In this document: positions 51,607 through 59,495 of the stretch, piece by piece
Layout: each line of letters starts with the position of its first letter
How positions within the stretch are numbered: the first letter of the stretch is position 1
Assembly: GCF_024305035.1 (NCBI RefSeq)
Contig: NZ_JAMWZB010000011.1
Coordinates: 62,001 to 126,000, forward strand
From: Algoriphagus sp.
Lineage (GTDB): Bacteria > Bacteroidota > Bacteroidia > Cytophagales > Cyclobacteriaceae
Length of the DNA: 64,000 nt
Direction: 5' to 3'
Translations under genes and position numbers: made by a program
Notes under the pieces: generated by a model
The model's database searches: none
Seen by the model: only the letters and a program-made list of their open reading frames with translations
What the model was told of the DNA's origin: nothing

Positions 51607-51788
51607 ATGAAATCGAGCATGACGTACTCGTCACACACGGGGATGATTAGAATTGCGAGATTCCATATGACCGCTAAAAAGCAAATTATAAACAGATGAA
51701 ATCGAGCATGACTAAAGCCGCACACAGAGGGATGGTTATATTCAATGCGAAGATTCCATATGACCTCTGAGAAACAAATTATAAACAG
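51607..51788 (+). repeat. Two-unit imperfect tandem repeat between paralogous genes
   Basis: Unit 1 is 51607-51695 (89 bases), unit 2 51696-51788 (93 bases). Both begin ATGAAATCGAGCATGAC, contain CACACA-G-GGGATG and GATTCCATATGACC, and end CAAATTATAAACAG. The next base after unit 2 is the ATG of the second paralogue, which also reads ATGAAA. Unit 1 is an open frame of 30 codons ending TGA over the start of unit 2; unit 2 encodes 24 codons. There is no sign these are real peptides. Confidence 0.75.
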
Positions 51789-52286
51789 ATGAAAAATTTT
51801 ATTTTTTTCACAATACTATTTCTAAGTTTCCCCACACTTCAAGCTCAAGATACAGAGCCCAGAATCCAAGGAAAAGCGTTTTATTTGGAGCTTTTTGGAA
51901 ACGGTTTGACCTACTCGTTAAATTACGATCAGCGATTTGAAAAGCGTTTGGATGGCTTGGGTTTTAAGGCTGGGGCGTCTTTTTTATCTCTAGGCGGATC
52001 TTCGGTAGGGACCGTTCCTGTGGGACTTAATTACCTCTTGGGTCAGGAAGGTAAATTTTTTGAAATGGGCATGGGAAGCACCTTAATTTTTGGAGGAGGT
52101 AATACTGACTTTGCCGTGGGAGATGGGGAGCCTTTGGATACCTATTTTTTAGGGACGATGACCTTTGGGTACCGTAATGAACCTACCCAGGGGGGATTTT
52201 TATTTCGAGCCAATGTGACCCCGATTTTTGGAGGTTTTGGCTTTTTCCCTTTTTACGGAGGAATAAGCATAGGCTACGCATTTTAG
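51789..52286 (+). CDS. Small outer-membrane beta-barrel-like protein, paralogue 2
   Basis: 165 residues with signal peptide (FIFFTILFLSFPTLQAQ). The mature part (AFYLELFGNGLTYSLNYDQRFEKRLDGLGFKAGASFLSLGG ... FFEMGMGSTLIFGGGNTDF ... MTFGYRNEPTQGGFLFRANVTPIFGGFGFFPFYGGISIGYAF) aligns by eye with paralogue 1 but lacks its Cys loop. The terminal Phe and amphipathic strands suggest an outer-membrane barrel. Function unknown. Its start is fused to the last unit of the upstream tandem repeat, and its stop overlaps the convergent monooxygenase-like gene by 4 bases. Confidence 0.75.
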   Translation: MKNFIFFTILFLSFPTLQAQDTEPRIQGKAFYLELFGNGLTYSLNYDQRFEKRLDGLGFKAGASFLSLGGSSVGTVPVGLNYLLGQEGKFFEMGMGSTLIFGGGNTDFAVGDGEPLDTYFLGTMTFGYRNEPTQGGFLFRANVTPIFGGFGFFPFYGGISIGYAF

Positions 52287-52609
52287 GTATTCTCAGACCC
52301 AAATCCGTATTCCCGCTCCACTCGGCAGATTCTGGTTTTAAAGGATTGGTACCATTGCTCTCTTCCTAGTTTTTGGGCCAGAAGATGCTCGGATTGATGT
52401 TTCCATTGGTTTATTGCTTCAACATCGCGCCAATAGCTGACGGTAATTCCTAGTCCATCCCGGGCGCTTTCATGTCCTAAATATCCATCCTGGTCCTTAA
52501 CGAGATTTTCCATCAGTTTGGCCATCTCTTGGTATGCCTTGCTGGGTTCTGATAGGACATTGGTGAAGATCACCGCATAATAAGGGGGGGCTGGTGTCTG
52601 AGCGATCAT
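52283..52609 (-). CDS. Antibiotic biosynthesis monooxygenase (ABM) domain protein
   Basis: 108-residue ferredoxin-like ABM-fold protein: PPYYAVIFTNVLSEPSKAYQEMAKLMENLVKDQDGYLGHESARDGLGITVSYWRDVEAINQWKHQSEHLLAQKLGREQWYQSFKTRICRVEREYGF. The GxxxYW and W-K-x-x-x-E-H pattern is typical of small ABM/HmoA-like proteins; a real monooxygenase or haem-degrading activity cannot be assumed. Starts 4 bases inside the DJ-1 gene's end (coupled translation). Cytoplasmic. Confidence 0.85.
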   Translation of the reverse strand: MIAQTPAPPYYAVIFTNVLSEPSKAYQEMAKLMENLVKDQDGYLGHESARDGLGITVSYWRDVEAINQWKHQSEHLLAQKLGREQWYQSFKTRICRVEREYGFGSENT

Positions 52610-53199
52610 GTTTTTTTCTCAAATTTAGTGTATTCCATGTATTCAGCCACAGCCTGTGCCTGCTTTAGACTCCATGTTTTTCCAATTAAATGTAAGGCTA
52701 AATCAATACCGGCAGACACACCTGCCGAGCTGAAAAGTGAAATACCTGATTCGGTGAATCGTTTTTCGGTTAAAGGAATTCCATTTTTGATCAAATTGGC
52801 CAAATCTGGATAAACCTCATGATGTGTACAGTATGGTTTGTTATCCAGTAACCCTAATTTGGCCGGAATTCTAGCTCCAGAGCAAACGGACATCGTCCAT
52901 TTTGCCTTTTCAATTAATTGGCCTAACTGTTCAAGGGTCGCTTGATTTTCAATGACTAGTTTGGTCCCGTTTCCACCAGGGAGTACCAAATAATCGATTA
53001 CAGGGAGTTCATTAAAACTCCGTGAAGGAATCACTTTTAAATTTCCGATGGTCTGAATAGGTAAGATGGATTCAGAAAAAGTGAAGACTCGGAGGTTTTC
53101 TGCGGGGAATAAGTCCGTAAAAGTGGTGAAAACTTCAAAAGGACCGACAAAATCCAGCGGTTCGACTTGATCGAAAATGTAAATGCCGAGGTTTTTCAT
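52606..53199 (-). CDS. DJ-1/PfpI family protein (isonitrile hydratase-like)
   Basis: 197-residue class I glutamine-amidotransferase-like protein. Start MKNLGIYIFDQVEPLDFVGPFEVFTTF is typical of the InhA/ThiJ subgroup; VIDYLVLPGGNGT, then the nucleophile elbow MSVCSGARIPAKLGLLDNKPYCTHHEV with Cys106 and nearby His. The end SSAGVSAGIDLALHLIG is conserved. Could be an isonitrile hydratase, or the domain seen in regulators, here without a DNA-binding part. Co-transcribed with the ABM protein. Cytoplasmic. Confidence 0.88.
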   Translation of the reverse strand: MKNLGIYIFDQVEPLDFVGPFEVFTTFTDLFPAENLRVFTFSESILPIQTIGNLKVIPSRSFNELPVIDYLVLPGGNGTKLVIENQATLEQLGQLIEKAKWTMSVCSGARIPAKLGLLDNKPYCTHHEVYPDLANLIKNGIPLTEKRFTESGISLFSSAGVSAGIDLALHLIGKTWSLKQAQAVAEYMEYTKFEKKT

Positions 53200-53278
53200 A
53201 AGTGGAAGGATTTGACTTAAATCAATAAATTCAATACAAAATATCAGAATAAAGATTATCTGCGTAATTTTGTTTTAA

Positions 53279-53477
53279 ATACTAGTTGTTAAATACTTCT
53301 ATTCGAAATAAGATTTGGCTAGTCGTGCGAAAGGGCTGGATTAAAAGGTTAAGGTTAAGTTTAGTTTTAGGGTTTTTATGGTTGATTAATTCCTTTCCCG
53401 GCTAGCCAAGAAATTTAAGGAGGAGATTAGAGGGTTGCTTACATCACCGAAAGCCCGGTTATACGCCGGGCTTTTTT
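53279..53477 (+). ncRNA. Candidate small RNA in the gap between two minus-strand genes
   Basis: A 276-base gap contains, on the plus strand, a -7 match TAATTTTG at 53265-53272 (no clear -33), then nested pairings GGCTAG (53317-53322)/CTAGCC (53402-53407) and GAAAGG (53329-53334)/CCTTTC (53392-53397). It ends in a terminator whose T-run is on the plus strand. No plus-strand gene precedes it. The predicted 5' end is approximate; no known RNA family was recognised. Confidence 0.35.
53451..53477 (+). terminator. Intrinsic terminator with plus-strand T-run
   Basis: AAGCCCGG (53451-53458) and CCGGGCTT (53466-53473), 7-base loop, six T's. On the minus strand it follows the serine hydrolase stop but has only three T's, so it works best for a plus-strand transcript; it may act in both directions. 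Confidence 0.8.
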
Positions 53478-54693
53478 ATTCATAGGGAAGACTTTCCAAA
53501 ACGAGCTGTACTAGCTTGGCTTTTTGATTGTTTGGAATCCATCGTGCAACAATCACCAAATCATTTTCTTGGTCTACATAGATCATGTTGGTGCCGGCAC
53601 CGATATGGACGAATGCTGATTTTGGTGCGCCTGGAACCTGCTCCTCCTCATAATTGAGAAAGTAATTCATAAATCCATATCCTGGATTGGCCGGAGTGGG
53701 TGTTCGGGATTTGTCCATCCACTCTTTGGGAATCAGTTGGTTTCCTTTCCAATTTCCATTGTGGAGCGTCAAATACCCAAATCGCGCTTGATCCCATGCT
53801 GAAAGCATCATGCCGCCACCCCAATGAGAACCGCCAGAAACAGATTGGACGATTTCCCCATCCAAAATAACAAAGGAGTTTTCATACCCGGTCCATCTCC
53901 AGGTATCACTTGCTCCAATGGGGTCCATGATTTTTTCTTTCAATACTTTTGGAAGCGGTTTTCGCCAGACATTTAGCAAGGCCAAGGCCAGGACATTTAC
54001 TCGGGTGTCATTATATTCATAAACCGAACCGGGTTCATTTTGAGGCCGGGCACGCTTCTGTGCTACTCCTTCGGAAGGGCGATCTCCCCAATCGGGTTTG
54101 CCCCAAAGTGTACCTTCCCAATCCGATGTTTGACGTAAGAGATGATCCCAAGTGATTTTTCGATTGTGTTCAGTATCAAATAAATCAAAAACATCATCAT
54201 CCATTAAATGATCAGATTTGTTCATGGACCTGATAAAGGGTTCATAGGGGTAAATGGGAGCCATGTAGGGATAAACTAAGTCGTTTTCCGATTTAATCAA
54301 CCCTTCTTTGACTGCAAGACCGGCTGTGGTGGAAAGGAAACTTTTTGCTACCGAAAAGGTAAGATCGACCGCTGCTGGATCACCCCATTGTCCGACTACA
54401 TATCCTTTGTAAATAATCAATCCCGTAGCGGGACCGCGAGTTTTCATGGGTCCAATCGGATATCCAAACGGTTCCCGACCAAAAGAGGATTCATAGTGAG
54501 CAATTTTCAAATTGGGGTTTTGAGAGCTTTCTGTGGTTTGACCAAAAGCAATGGCTTCCTTAATTTTTTCAGATTTTAGTCCCAATTCTGAGGGGCTTTT
54601 TCTCTCCCAATTTCCTTTTTCGGGGAAATAGCTTTGGCCCCAACTGACTGTGGATAGAAGACTGGCAATTACTAAGGAGACGATTTTATTCAT
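53476..54693 (-). CDS. Exported serine hydrolase (class C beta-lactamase fold)
   Basis: 405 residues with a signal peptide (KIVSLVIASLLSTVSWGQ). Penicillin-binding/beta-lactamase-like domain: catalytic SxxK as S114-V-A-K117 (DLTFSVAKSFLST), the YxN-like YEYNDTRVNVLAL, and downstream GGSHWGGGMMLSAWDQARFGYLTLHNG. Proteins of this group are esterases, D-aminopeptidases or peptidases as often as beta-lactamases, so resistance should not be assumed. Periplasmic. Single gene ending at a terminator. Confidence 0.88.
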   Translation of the reverse strand: MNKIVSLVIASLLSTVSWGQSYFPEKGNWERKSPSELGLKSEKIKEAIAFGQTTESSQNPNLKIAHYESSFGREPFGYPIGPMKTRGPATGLIIYKGYVVGQWGDPAAVDLTFSVAKSFLSTTAGLAVKEGLIKSENDLVYPYMAPIYPYEPFIRSMNKSDHLMDDDVFDLFDTEHNRKITWDHLLRQTSDWEGTLWGKPDWGDRPSEGVAQKRARPQNEPGSVYEYNDTRVNVLALALLNVWRKPLPKVLKEKIMDPIGASDTWRWTGYENSFVILDGEIVQSVSGGSHWGGGMMLSAWDQARFGYLTLHNGNWKGNQLIPKEWMDKSRTPTPANPGYGFMNYFLNYEEEQVPGAPKSAFVHIGAGTNMIYVDQENDLVIVARWIPNNQKAKLVQLVLESLPYE

Positions 54694-54895
54694 TAGTACC
54701 TGATTTTTATTGGCTTAAAAGGGTTATGATATACTTTTGATTTAATTTCTGAATTGATAGGTAAGCCACCTTGGAGTTAACTCTGAACTGAATTTATGGA
54801 ATTTGAGTTGGATGAGATTTCCTGACAGATTTTAGCTTAATTTAAACGGGGGATTGCTAATATTGAACTAAGGAGTAGTTTTTTTTTGTAGTTTT

Positions 54896-54922
54896 CCGTC
54901 AAACCCTTTCAAGCTTTGACGG
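54896..54922. promoter_or_regulatory. Inverted repeat upstream of the flavoprotein gene
   Basis: CCGTCAAA (54896-54903) and TTTGACGG (54915-54922) form a perfect 8-bp inverted repeat with an 11-base spacer, 71 bases before the ATG at 54994. No T-run follows on either strand, so an operator is more likely than a terminator. Nothing else was recognised in the 300-base gap 54694-54993. Confidence 0.35.
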
Positions 54923-54993
54923 TTGGTACTGTAAAGTCTGTTCAAATCTAAGGGCTTTGAAAGATTTCTTTGTCTTACCCAGCAAACAGTTTT

Positions 54994-56241
54994 ATGAAAG
55001 AGGAAAAAATTTACATTGTAGGAGCAGGAATTTCTGGATTGATTGCTGCTCTTGAGCTTGAAAAAGCAGGGTTTTCTCCCGTTATATTAGAGGCATCTGA
55101 TCGAGTGGGGGGAAGAATGAAAACCGATAGGCAAGATGGCTTTTTACTGGATCATGGTTTTCAGGTACTCAATACGGCCTATCCGGAAGCGAAGCGGTAT
55201 TTGGATTTTCAGCTTTTGAGACTTAAAACATTTGATCCGGGAGCCGTGATTTTTGAAGGAAAGGAATCCTATTTGATTTCTGACCCCATGCGTAATCCCT
55301 TGAATATCGTGGGTATGGCATTTTCTAAAGTGGGCAGTTTTCTGGATAAGGTAAAAATGTTTAGCCTGACTCAAGAGTTGAAAAAGAAAACCAATGAGGA
55401 AATATTCAACAGTCCCTCATTACCCACCCTCCAATATCTCAAAGAATACGGGTTTTCGCAGGCGATCATTGAGAATTTCTTTAAACCTTTTTTTCGGGGG
55501 ATTTTCTTAGAGAAACATCTCAATACCAGTAGCAGGATGTTTGAATTTGTATTCAAAATGTTTGCGATTGGTCAAGCAGCCATTCCAGAAAACGGAATGG
55601 AAGAAATCCCCAAAATGCTTCGAAAGCAACTGGGCCAAACTCAACTATTTTTTCAAACTCCGGTAAAAGAAATACAGGGAAATTCCATTCACTTGGAAAA
55701 TGGTGAAGTTTTACTTGCAGACCGGATCATCGTAGCCGTGCAGCCTGACCGGGTAATGAAGCAACTTCAGGGGCAGTTTGCGATGCCTCGCAAAGTAATC
55801 AATCTTTATTTTTCACTTCAAAAATCTTTCCTTGCCCGCCCGATGATTGGCTTGGTCAAAGGGGAGAAGTTGATCAATAATTTGGTATTTATGGATGACG
55901 TTTCTGCTGCTTATGCACCAAAAGATCGATCGTTGCTTTCGGTTTCAATTTTGGATTCAGATTTGGATGAAAAGGAATTAGTTAAAGCTGTTCAACATGA
56001 GTTATTTGAGATTTCAGGGATCAAAGCCGATTATTTTAAATACCTTAAAGGATATTGGATTGACTATGCCCTTCCTCATTTGGATGACCTGAAGTATCAG
56101 GTTCCGTTTACTGAATGTAAAATCACCGATCATGTATTTTTGGCAGGGGATTACTTACTTAATGGTTCTATTAATGCAGCCATGACTTCTGGGCGGACTG
56201 CTGCCGAAGCGGTGACTCATTCCTTTATGCCCACCCATTGA
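54994..56241 (+). CDS. FAD-dependent amine-oxidase-like oxidoreductase
   Basis: 415 residues from the ATG at 54994; the longer frame starts at a TTG and adds eight unlikely residues. Dinucleotide-binding start KIYIVGAGISGLIAALELEKAGFSPVILEASDRVGGRMKTDRQDGFLLDHGFQVLNTAYPEA is the flavin-containing amine oxidase / protoporphyrinogen-oxidase-like fold. A substrate-domain motif PFFRGIFLEKHLNTSSRMFEFVFKMFAIGQAAIPENGM follows, and VFLAGDYLLNGSINAAMTSGRTAAEAV closes the FAD site. Related enzymes act on polyamines, porphyrinogens or carotenoids; substrate unknown. Cytoplasmic or membrane-peripheral. Confidence 0.88.
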   Translation: MKEEKIYIVGAGISGLIAALELEKAGFSPVILEASDRVGGRMKTDRQDGFLLDHGFQVLNTAYPEAKRYLDFQLLRLKTFDPGAVIFEGKESYLISDPMRNPLNIVGMAFSKVGSFLDKVKMFSLTQELKKKTNEEIFNSPSLPTLQYLKEYGFSQAIIENFFKPFFRGIFLEKHLNTSSRMFEFVFKMFAIGQAAIPENGMEEIPKMLRKQLGQTQLFFQTPVKEIQGNSIHLENGEVLLADRIIVAVQPDRVMKQLQGQFAMPRKVINLYFSLQKSFLARPMIGLVKGEKLINNLVFMDDVSAAYAPKDRSLLSVSILDSDLDEKELVKAVQHELFEISGIKADYFKYLKGYWIDYALPHLDDLKYQVPFTECKITDHVFLAGDYLLNGSINAAMTSGRTAAEAVTHSFMPTH

Positions 56242-56287
56242 TGGGTTGATAAAGAAGATAATAGATCTAAATCTTGTTCTTAGTAGC

Positions 56288-56320
56288 AAAAAAAAGGCGG
56301 TATCAAAACTTAGATACCGC
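56288..56320 (-). terminator. Intrinsic terminator after the TIM-barrel gene
   Basis: GCGGTATC (56297-56304) and GATACCGC (56313-56320), 8-base loop; the minus strand has a long T-run after the stem (A-run at 56288-56295). Serves the minus-strand gene and possibly the convergent flavoprotein gene. Confidence 0.85.
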
Positions 56321-56348
56321 TTTGGTTAAGTTATCTGGCAAATAGATT

Positions 56349-57377
56349 TTAAACTAAACTTTTTCTACAAAACTCCAGACATTTTTGGACTTCTTGGATG
56401 GGATCGGAATTTTCCGGGAGGTTATATTCGAGTTCGATCGTAGCTGGAAAAGTATAGTTATTTTTTTGCATCAGTTGAAGGATCTCTCCAATTGGCGTAT
56501 CTCCATTCCCCCATACGACATTTCCTTTTCCGTTTTCCGGAGTTTGTCGGTCCTTGGTATGCATGCTGAGAATGTTTTTTTGTTGTTTTTCGATCAGGGG
56601 AATCAGATCCGAATGACCTGCGGCTATGTAATGTCCCATATCCAAATTCAATGCATTCCGCTTACTTTGAGTCAATGCAGTGTCCCAAAAGTCAAAGGTC
56701 TGCTGTTCATGTCCATGGTAGGCGACGCTCATTTTATGTTTTTCTCCGAGTTTACCTAGTCTAAGTGTATGTGCATCATCTGCGGGATGCTCCAATGTCA
56801 CGTGGGTAGCTCCTAAAGCTTTAGCTGCACGCATGCCATAACTGATTTCAGCATCACTGTTATGTTGACCGAACGCTGCCGGTTTAAATGCATATATTTT
56901 GACGCCTTGATCTGCGTACATTTTTCGGATTTTTTCAAAAGGTTTCATATCCGCTTTGGCCCTCCACTCGGCAACAACTTGTGCATAAGCATGGGCTTCC
57001 TTCTGAAGTTCGGCAAGTTCTAGCTTTTCCTCTGCGCTGAGCGTTTCACCGCGGCGGGACTTTCCTCCCAGTTGCCACATCCGCGTACGATTAATCGGTG
57101 AGGCGGGTATTCCCGCAAAACTTTCCGCGGGATCTCCCATCAGCTCAATAGCAGAAATTCCACACTCTTTGACGTAATTTAGGGTAGCTTCCGCACTTTG
57201 GTCGGGAAGACTTCGAAAGGAATAAGTGATGCAGCCTATTTGGACTCCATTGATAAGTGAGTTAGGTTTGTTGAGAGTTTTGATGAGACTAGGTGCTCCT
57301 TGAAGCCAAGTGGGGGCAAGAGCCAAGGCGGTGGCGCCCAAGGTTGATTTGATGAGGAATTCTCTTCTGTTTTTCAT
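56349..57377 (-). CDS. Exported sugar phosphate isomerase/epimerase-like TIM-barrel protein
   Basis: 342 residues. The N-terminus NRREFLIKSTLGATALALAPTWLQGAP has a twin-arginine-like RREFL motif, suggesting Tat export. The body is an AP-endonuclease-2/xylose-isomerase-like barrel: VQIGCITYSFRSLPDQSAEATLNYVKECGISAIELMG, HVTLEHPADDAHTLRLGKLGEKHKMSVAYHGHEQQ, NALNLDMGHYIAAGHSDLI, ILSMHTKDRQTPENGKGNVVWGNGDTPIGEILQLM and TIELEY supply the usual metal-binding Glu/His/Asp. Substrate unknown, likely a sugar or inositol. Single gene with its own terminator. Confidence 0.87.
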   Translation of the reverse strand: MKNRREFLIKSTLGATALALAPTWLQGAPSLIKTLNKPNSLINGVQIGCITYSFRSLPDQSAEATLNYVKECGISAIELMGDPAESFAGIPASPINRTRMWQLGGKSRRGETLSAEEKLELAELQKEAHAYAQVVAEWRAKADMKPFEKIRKMYADQGVKIYAFKPAAFGQHNSDAEISYGMRAAKALGATHVTLEHPADDAHTLRLGKLGEKHKMSVAYHGHEQQTFDFWDTALTQSKRNALNLDMGHYIAAGHSDLIPLIEKQQKNILSMHTKDRQTPENGKGNVVWGNGDTPIGEILQLMQKNNYTFPATIELEYNLPENSDPIQEVQKCLEFCRKSLV

Positions 57378-57533
57378 GCTGGAATAGGGATAGGTCTATT
57401 GTTTCAGTTAAACAAATTAGCGATTTCTTACTTAAAAGTTTGGATGATTGATCAGTTTGGTAAAAAATTTTTCCAAAGGCAGGGAAAAAGGAAGGGTTTT
57501 TAGCTAAAAAGTGTTTGTGATTTAAAGTAAAAA

Positions 57534-57959
57534 ATGATGAGTAGTCTTGAGAGACGAATAGCAGGAGGAGAATTTTTAAAGGAATTGAGCTTTCAGACGG
57601 CCAGAAGTGGGGGAGCTGGAGGCCAGCATGTCAATAAAGTAGAAACTAAGGTTCAATTGTTTTTTGACATTAAAAACTCTGGGATTCTGAGCGATGCTGA
57701 AAAGGCGATTCTTTTGGAGAAATTGAAAAACCGGATTGACCAAAACGGTGTATTAAATCTGCAGAGTCAGGAGAAACGCTCCCAAATTCAAAACAAGGAG
57801 GTTGTGATCAAAAAATTTTATGAGGAAATCCGGACCGCATTTAAGAAGAGAAAAATTCGAAAGGCAACTAAACCTAGCAAATCAGCTATTGAAAAAAGGC
57901 TCAAGGAAAAAAAAGCTCAATCAGAGAAAAAGTCTAATCGAGGTAGGTTTGGATTCTGA
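57534..57959 (+). CDS. arfB: Peptidyl-tRNA hydrolase ArfB (ribosome rescue)
   Basis: 141-residue RF1-like rescue factor that hydrolyses peptidyl-tRNA on stalled ribosomes. The GGQ loop is at 29-31 (TARSGGAGGQHVNKVETKVQLFFDI). The C-terminal tail (from about 105) is strongly basic (AFKKRKIRKATKPSKSAIEKRLKEKKAQSEKKSNRGRFGF), as needed to enter the empty mRNA channel. It lacks codon-recognition domains. Two adjacent ATGs (57534, 57537) are possible starts. Confidence 0.95.
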   Translation: MMSSLERRIAGGEFLKELSFQTARSGGAGGQHVNKVETKVQLFFDIKNSGILSDAEKAILLEKLKNRIDQNGVLNLQSQEKRSQIQNKEVVIKKFYEEIRTAFKKRKIRKATKPSKSAIEKRLKEKKAQSEKKSNRGRFGF

Positions 57960-57967
57960 GTGCTTTC

Positions 57968-58558
57968 CTATTCCATAAACCGGTTAACCACTTTGAATTC
58001 ATTCATCACCCGGTAGGCAGCCCGGGTGATATCAGACTGAAAGCTGGGCGATTTAAAATCAAAATGAGCTGCGGTGTATCCCTGCCAGATCGTGGATCCC
58101 CTTTTGGAATCGATCACATAAATCACCAGCATCCCGTTATTTTCCCGGTATTTTACCTGATTGTAAGTTTCATCCTTTTCAAGCTCCTTATCCTTGGTTT
58201 CTTCATTCTCGGCCTGAATGATTTCCACTCCCCGTCGCTTTAACCAATAGTCAAATTCAGGCTGAACATAACCTCTGTATTTAACCGAATCAGTAAAAAT
58301 TTTATAGCTCACTAACATATCGGGCTCTTCATTCTTCTCTCGAAACCCCTGAGAACCCAATCTAGCCCCAATTGTGGCTGTTAATACCGGTGCCAAAATG
58401 GTGGTGTCTGAATCTGAAGGTTGAACAAATGCGAACGTTTTATACCGTTTGAATGAGCCTTGATAATTGTAATCGTATTCTGCGATGTAATCTTTTTGAG
58501 TAAAGCAAGCGGTCGTAAAGATGGCGACGATAAAAATTGTCATGATTGAACTTTTCAT
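57968..58558 (-). CDS. DUF4136 lipoprotein
   Basis: 196 residues; lipobox TTAC (IFIVAIFTTACFTQK). The DUF4136 pattern is visible: YDYNYQGSFKRYKTFAFVQPSDSDTTILAPVLTATIGARLGSQGFREKNEEPDMLVSYKIFTDSVKYRGY, a middle with the tyrosine- and glutamate-rich segment, then GMLVIYVIDSKRGSTIWQGYTAAHFDFKSPSFQSDITRAAYRVMNEF. Envelope protein of unknown function. The ATG at 58558 is clear. It lies downstream, on the same strand, of the DUF2490 pseudogene. Confidence 0.85.
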   Translation of the reverse strand: MKSSIMTIFIVAIFTTACFTQKDYIAEYDYNYQGSFKRYKTFAFVQPSDSDTTILAPVLTATIGARLGSQGFREKNEEPDMLVSYKIFTDSVKYRGYVQPEFDYWLKRRGVEIIQAENEETKDKELEKDETYNQVKYRENNGMLVIYVIDSKRGSTIWQGYTAAHFDFKSPSFQSDITRAAYRVMNEFKVVNRFME

Positions 58559-58732
58559 AACTCGATAGTTTGGTTGATGCAGTATAGATTCTTTTTTCTA
58601 ACCAGTCAAGGCTTTGCTTTGTTTTTCAAAACATTGACTGACAGGATTTTCTCATCTTTTTCACCAAAATATACGAATAATCTACCCTGATTAGATCATC
58701 AAATTAAAATTTTTACCGAATAATCTCCGAAG

Positions 58733-59400
58733 CTATTTTTTGGAGTAAAGTTGTTGAAAAAGAGAAAATTGTAATTGAAGTTTACTGCTCTATTTGGAGG
58801 ATTGGTCAAGTAGACCTGCTTGGAGAGCTAATTTGGGATTAAATCGGTATTCCCGTCCTGTTTATAATCTGTTTTGCTCGAAAAACTCAACTTCATCCTC
58901 CCACTTTTCTCCATTGACAAAAAGCTTATCATATACTTGAAGGTACCAGCTTCCTGCTTCGTTTAGTTCTTTTTGATTGAGTGGCCTATTTACAAAAACT
59001 GCCTAACGATGTTGGTTTGGAAAAGACTGTTTTCCTCCCAGCGCTGTTCCTATCGATAGCGGTGCATCCAGACTGCCCAACCTATTTTATGCCGAAATAG
59101 TACTTCCTGATAGATTCTGCTCTCATGAAATCCGTTGTTGACTTCTCTCGGCGTTTGGATGGTGATGGATCCATATCCGGCTAGCAAAATTTGCTGCACC
59201 ACTTTGAAGGTTATATTACCATCCTGTCCGAAGCAGTACCTGTTCTAAATCTCCGATATGAGCATGGTTGCGATACTGAGCTTCTCCATGAATCGCCCAG
59301 GGGGAATTTTGAAAGCGGTAATTGCCAAATTACCTGTACCAAGCACCTAAATCCGGGTTGGATTGGGCAAAGGCCCAAAAGGGAAAATTAGGGAATATAG
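58733..59400 (-). pseudogene. Degraded DUF2490 outer-membrane protein gene
   Basis: Piecewise minus-strand translation recovers a DUF2490 protein: NPDLGAWY, then YRFQNSPWAIHGEAQYRNHAHIGDLEQVLLRTGW, then GYGSITIQTPREVNNGFHESRIYQEVLF, then FVNRPLNQKELNEAGSWYLQVYDKLFVNGEKWEDEVEFFEQNRL and REYRFNPKLALQAGLLDQSS. It is broken by in-frame stops at 59330-59332, 59216-59218, 59050-59052 and 58862-58864 and by at least two frameshifts. The start is unclear. The family is a predicted outer-membrane barrel of unknown function. Confidence 0.75.
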
Positions 59401-59495
59401 CAGAATTTGACGCTTCTCAATCCAGGCCCTTTTAACTTAGGATTTTGCTTTACGTGTAAAACAATGGAAATTGGATCAAAACCCTAATTTTAATC

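Noticed and set aside
51607-51770. Two short frames (30 and 24 codons) within the tandem repeat, considered as small genes
   Set aside because: No ribosome-binding site or shared reading-frame conservation after the first residues; kept as a repeat only.
53476-54693. Beta-lactamase resistance gene
   Set aside because: The class C-like fold is shared with many esterases and peptidases; no specific resistance feature is visible.
59191-59391. 66-codon plus-strand frame
   Set aside because: Antisense to recognisable DUF2490 pseudogene sequence.
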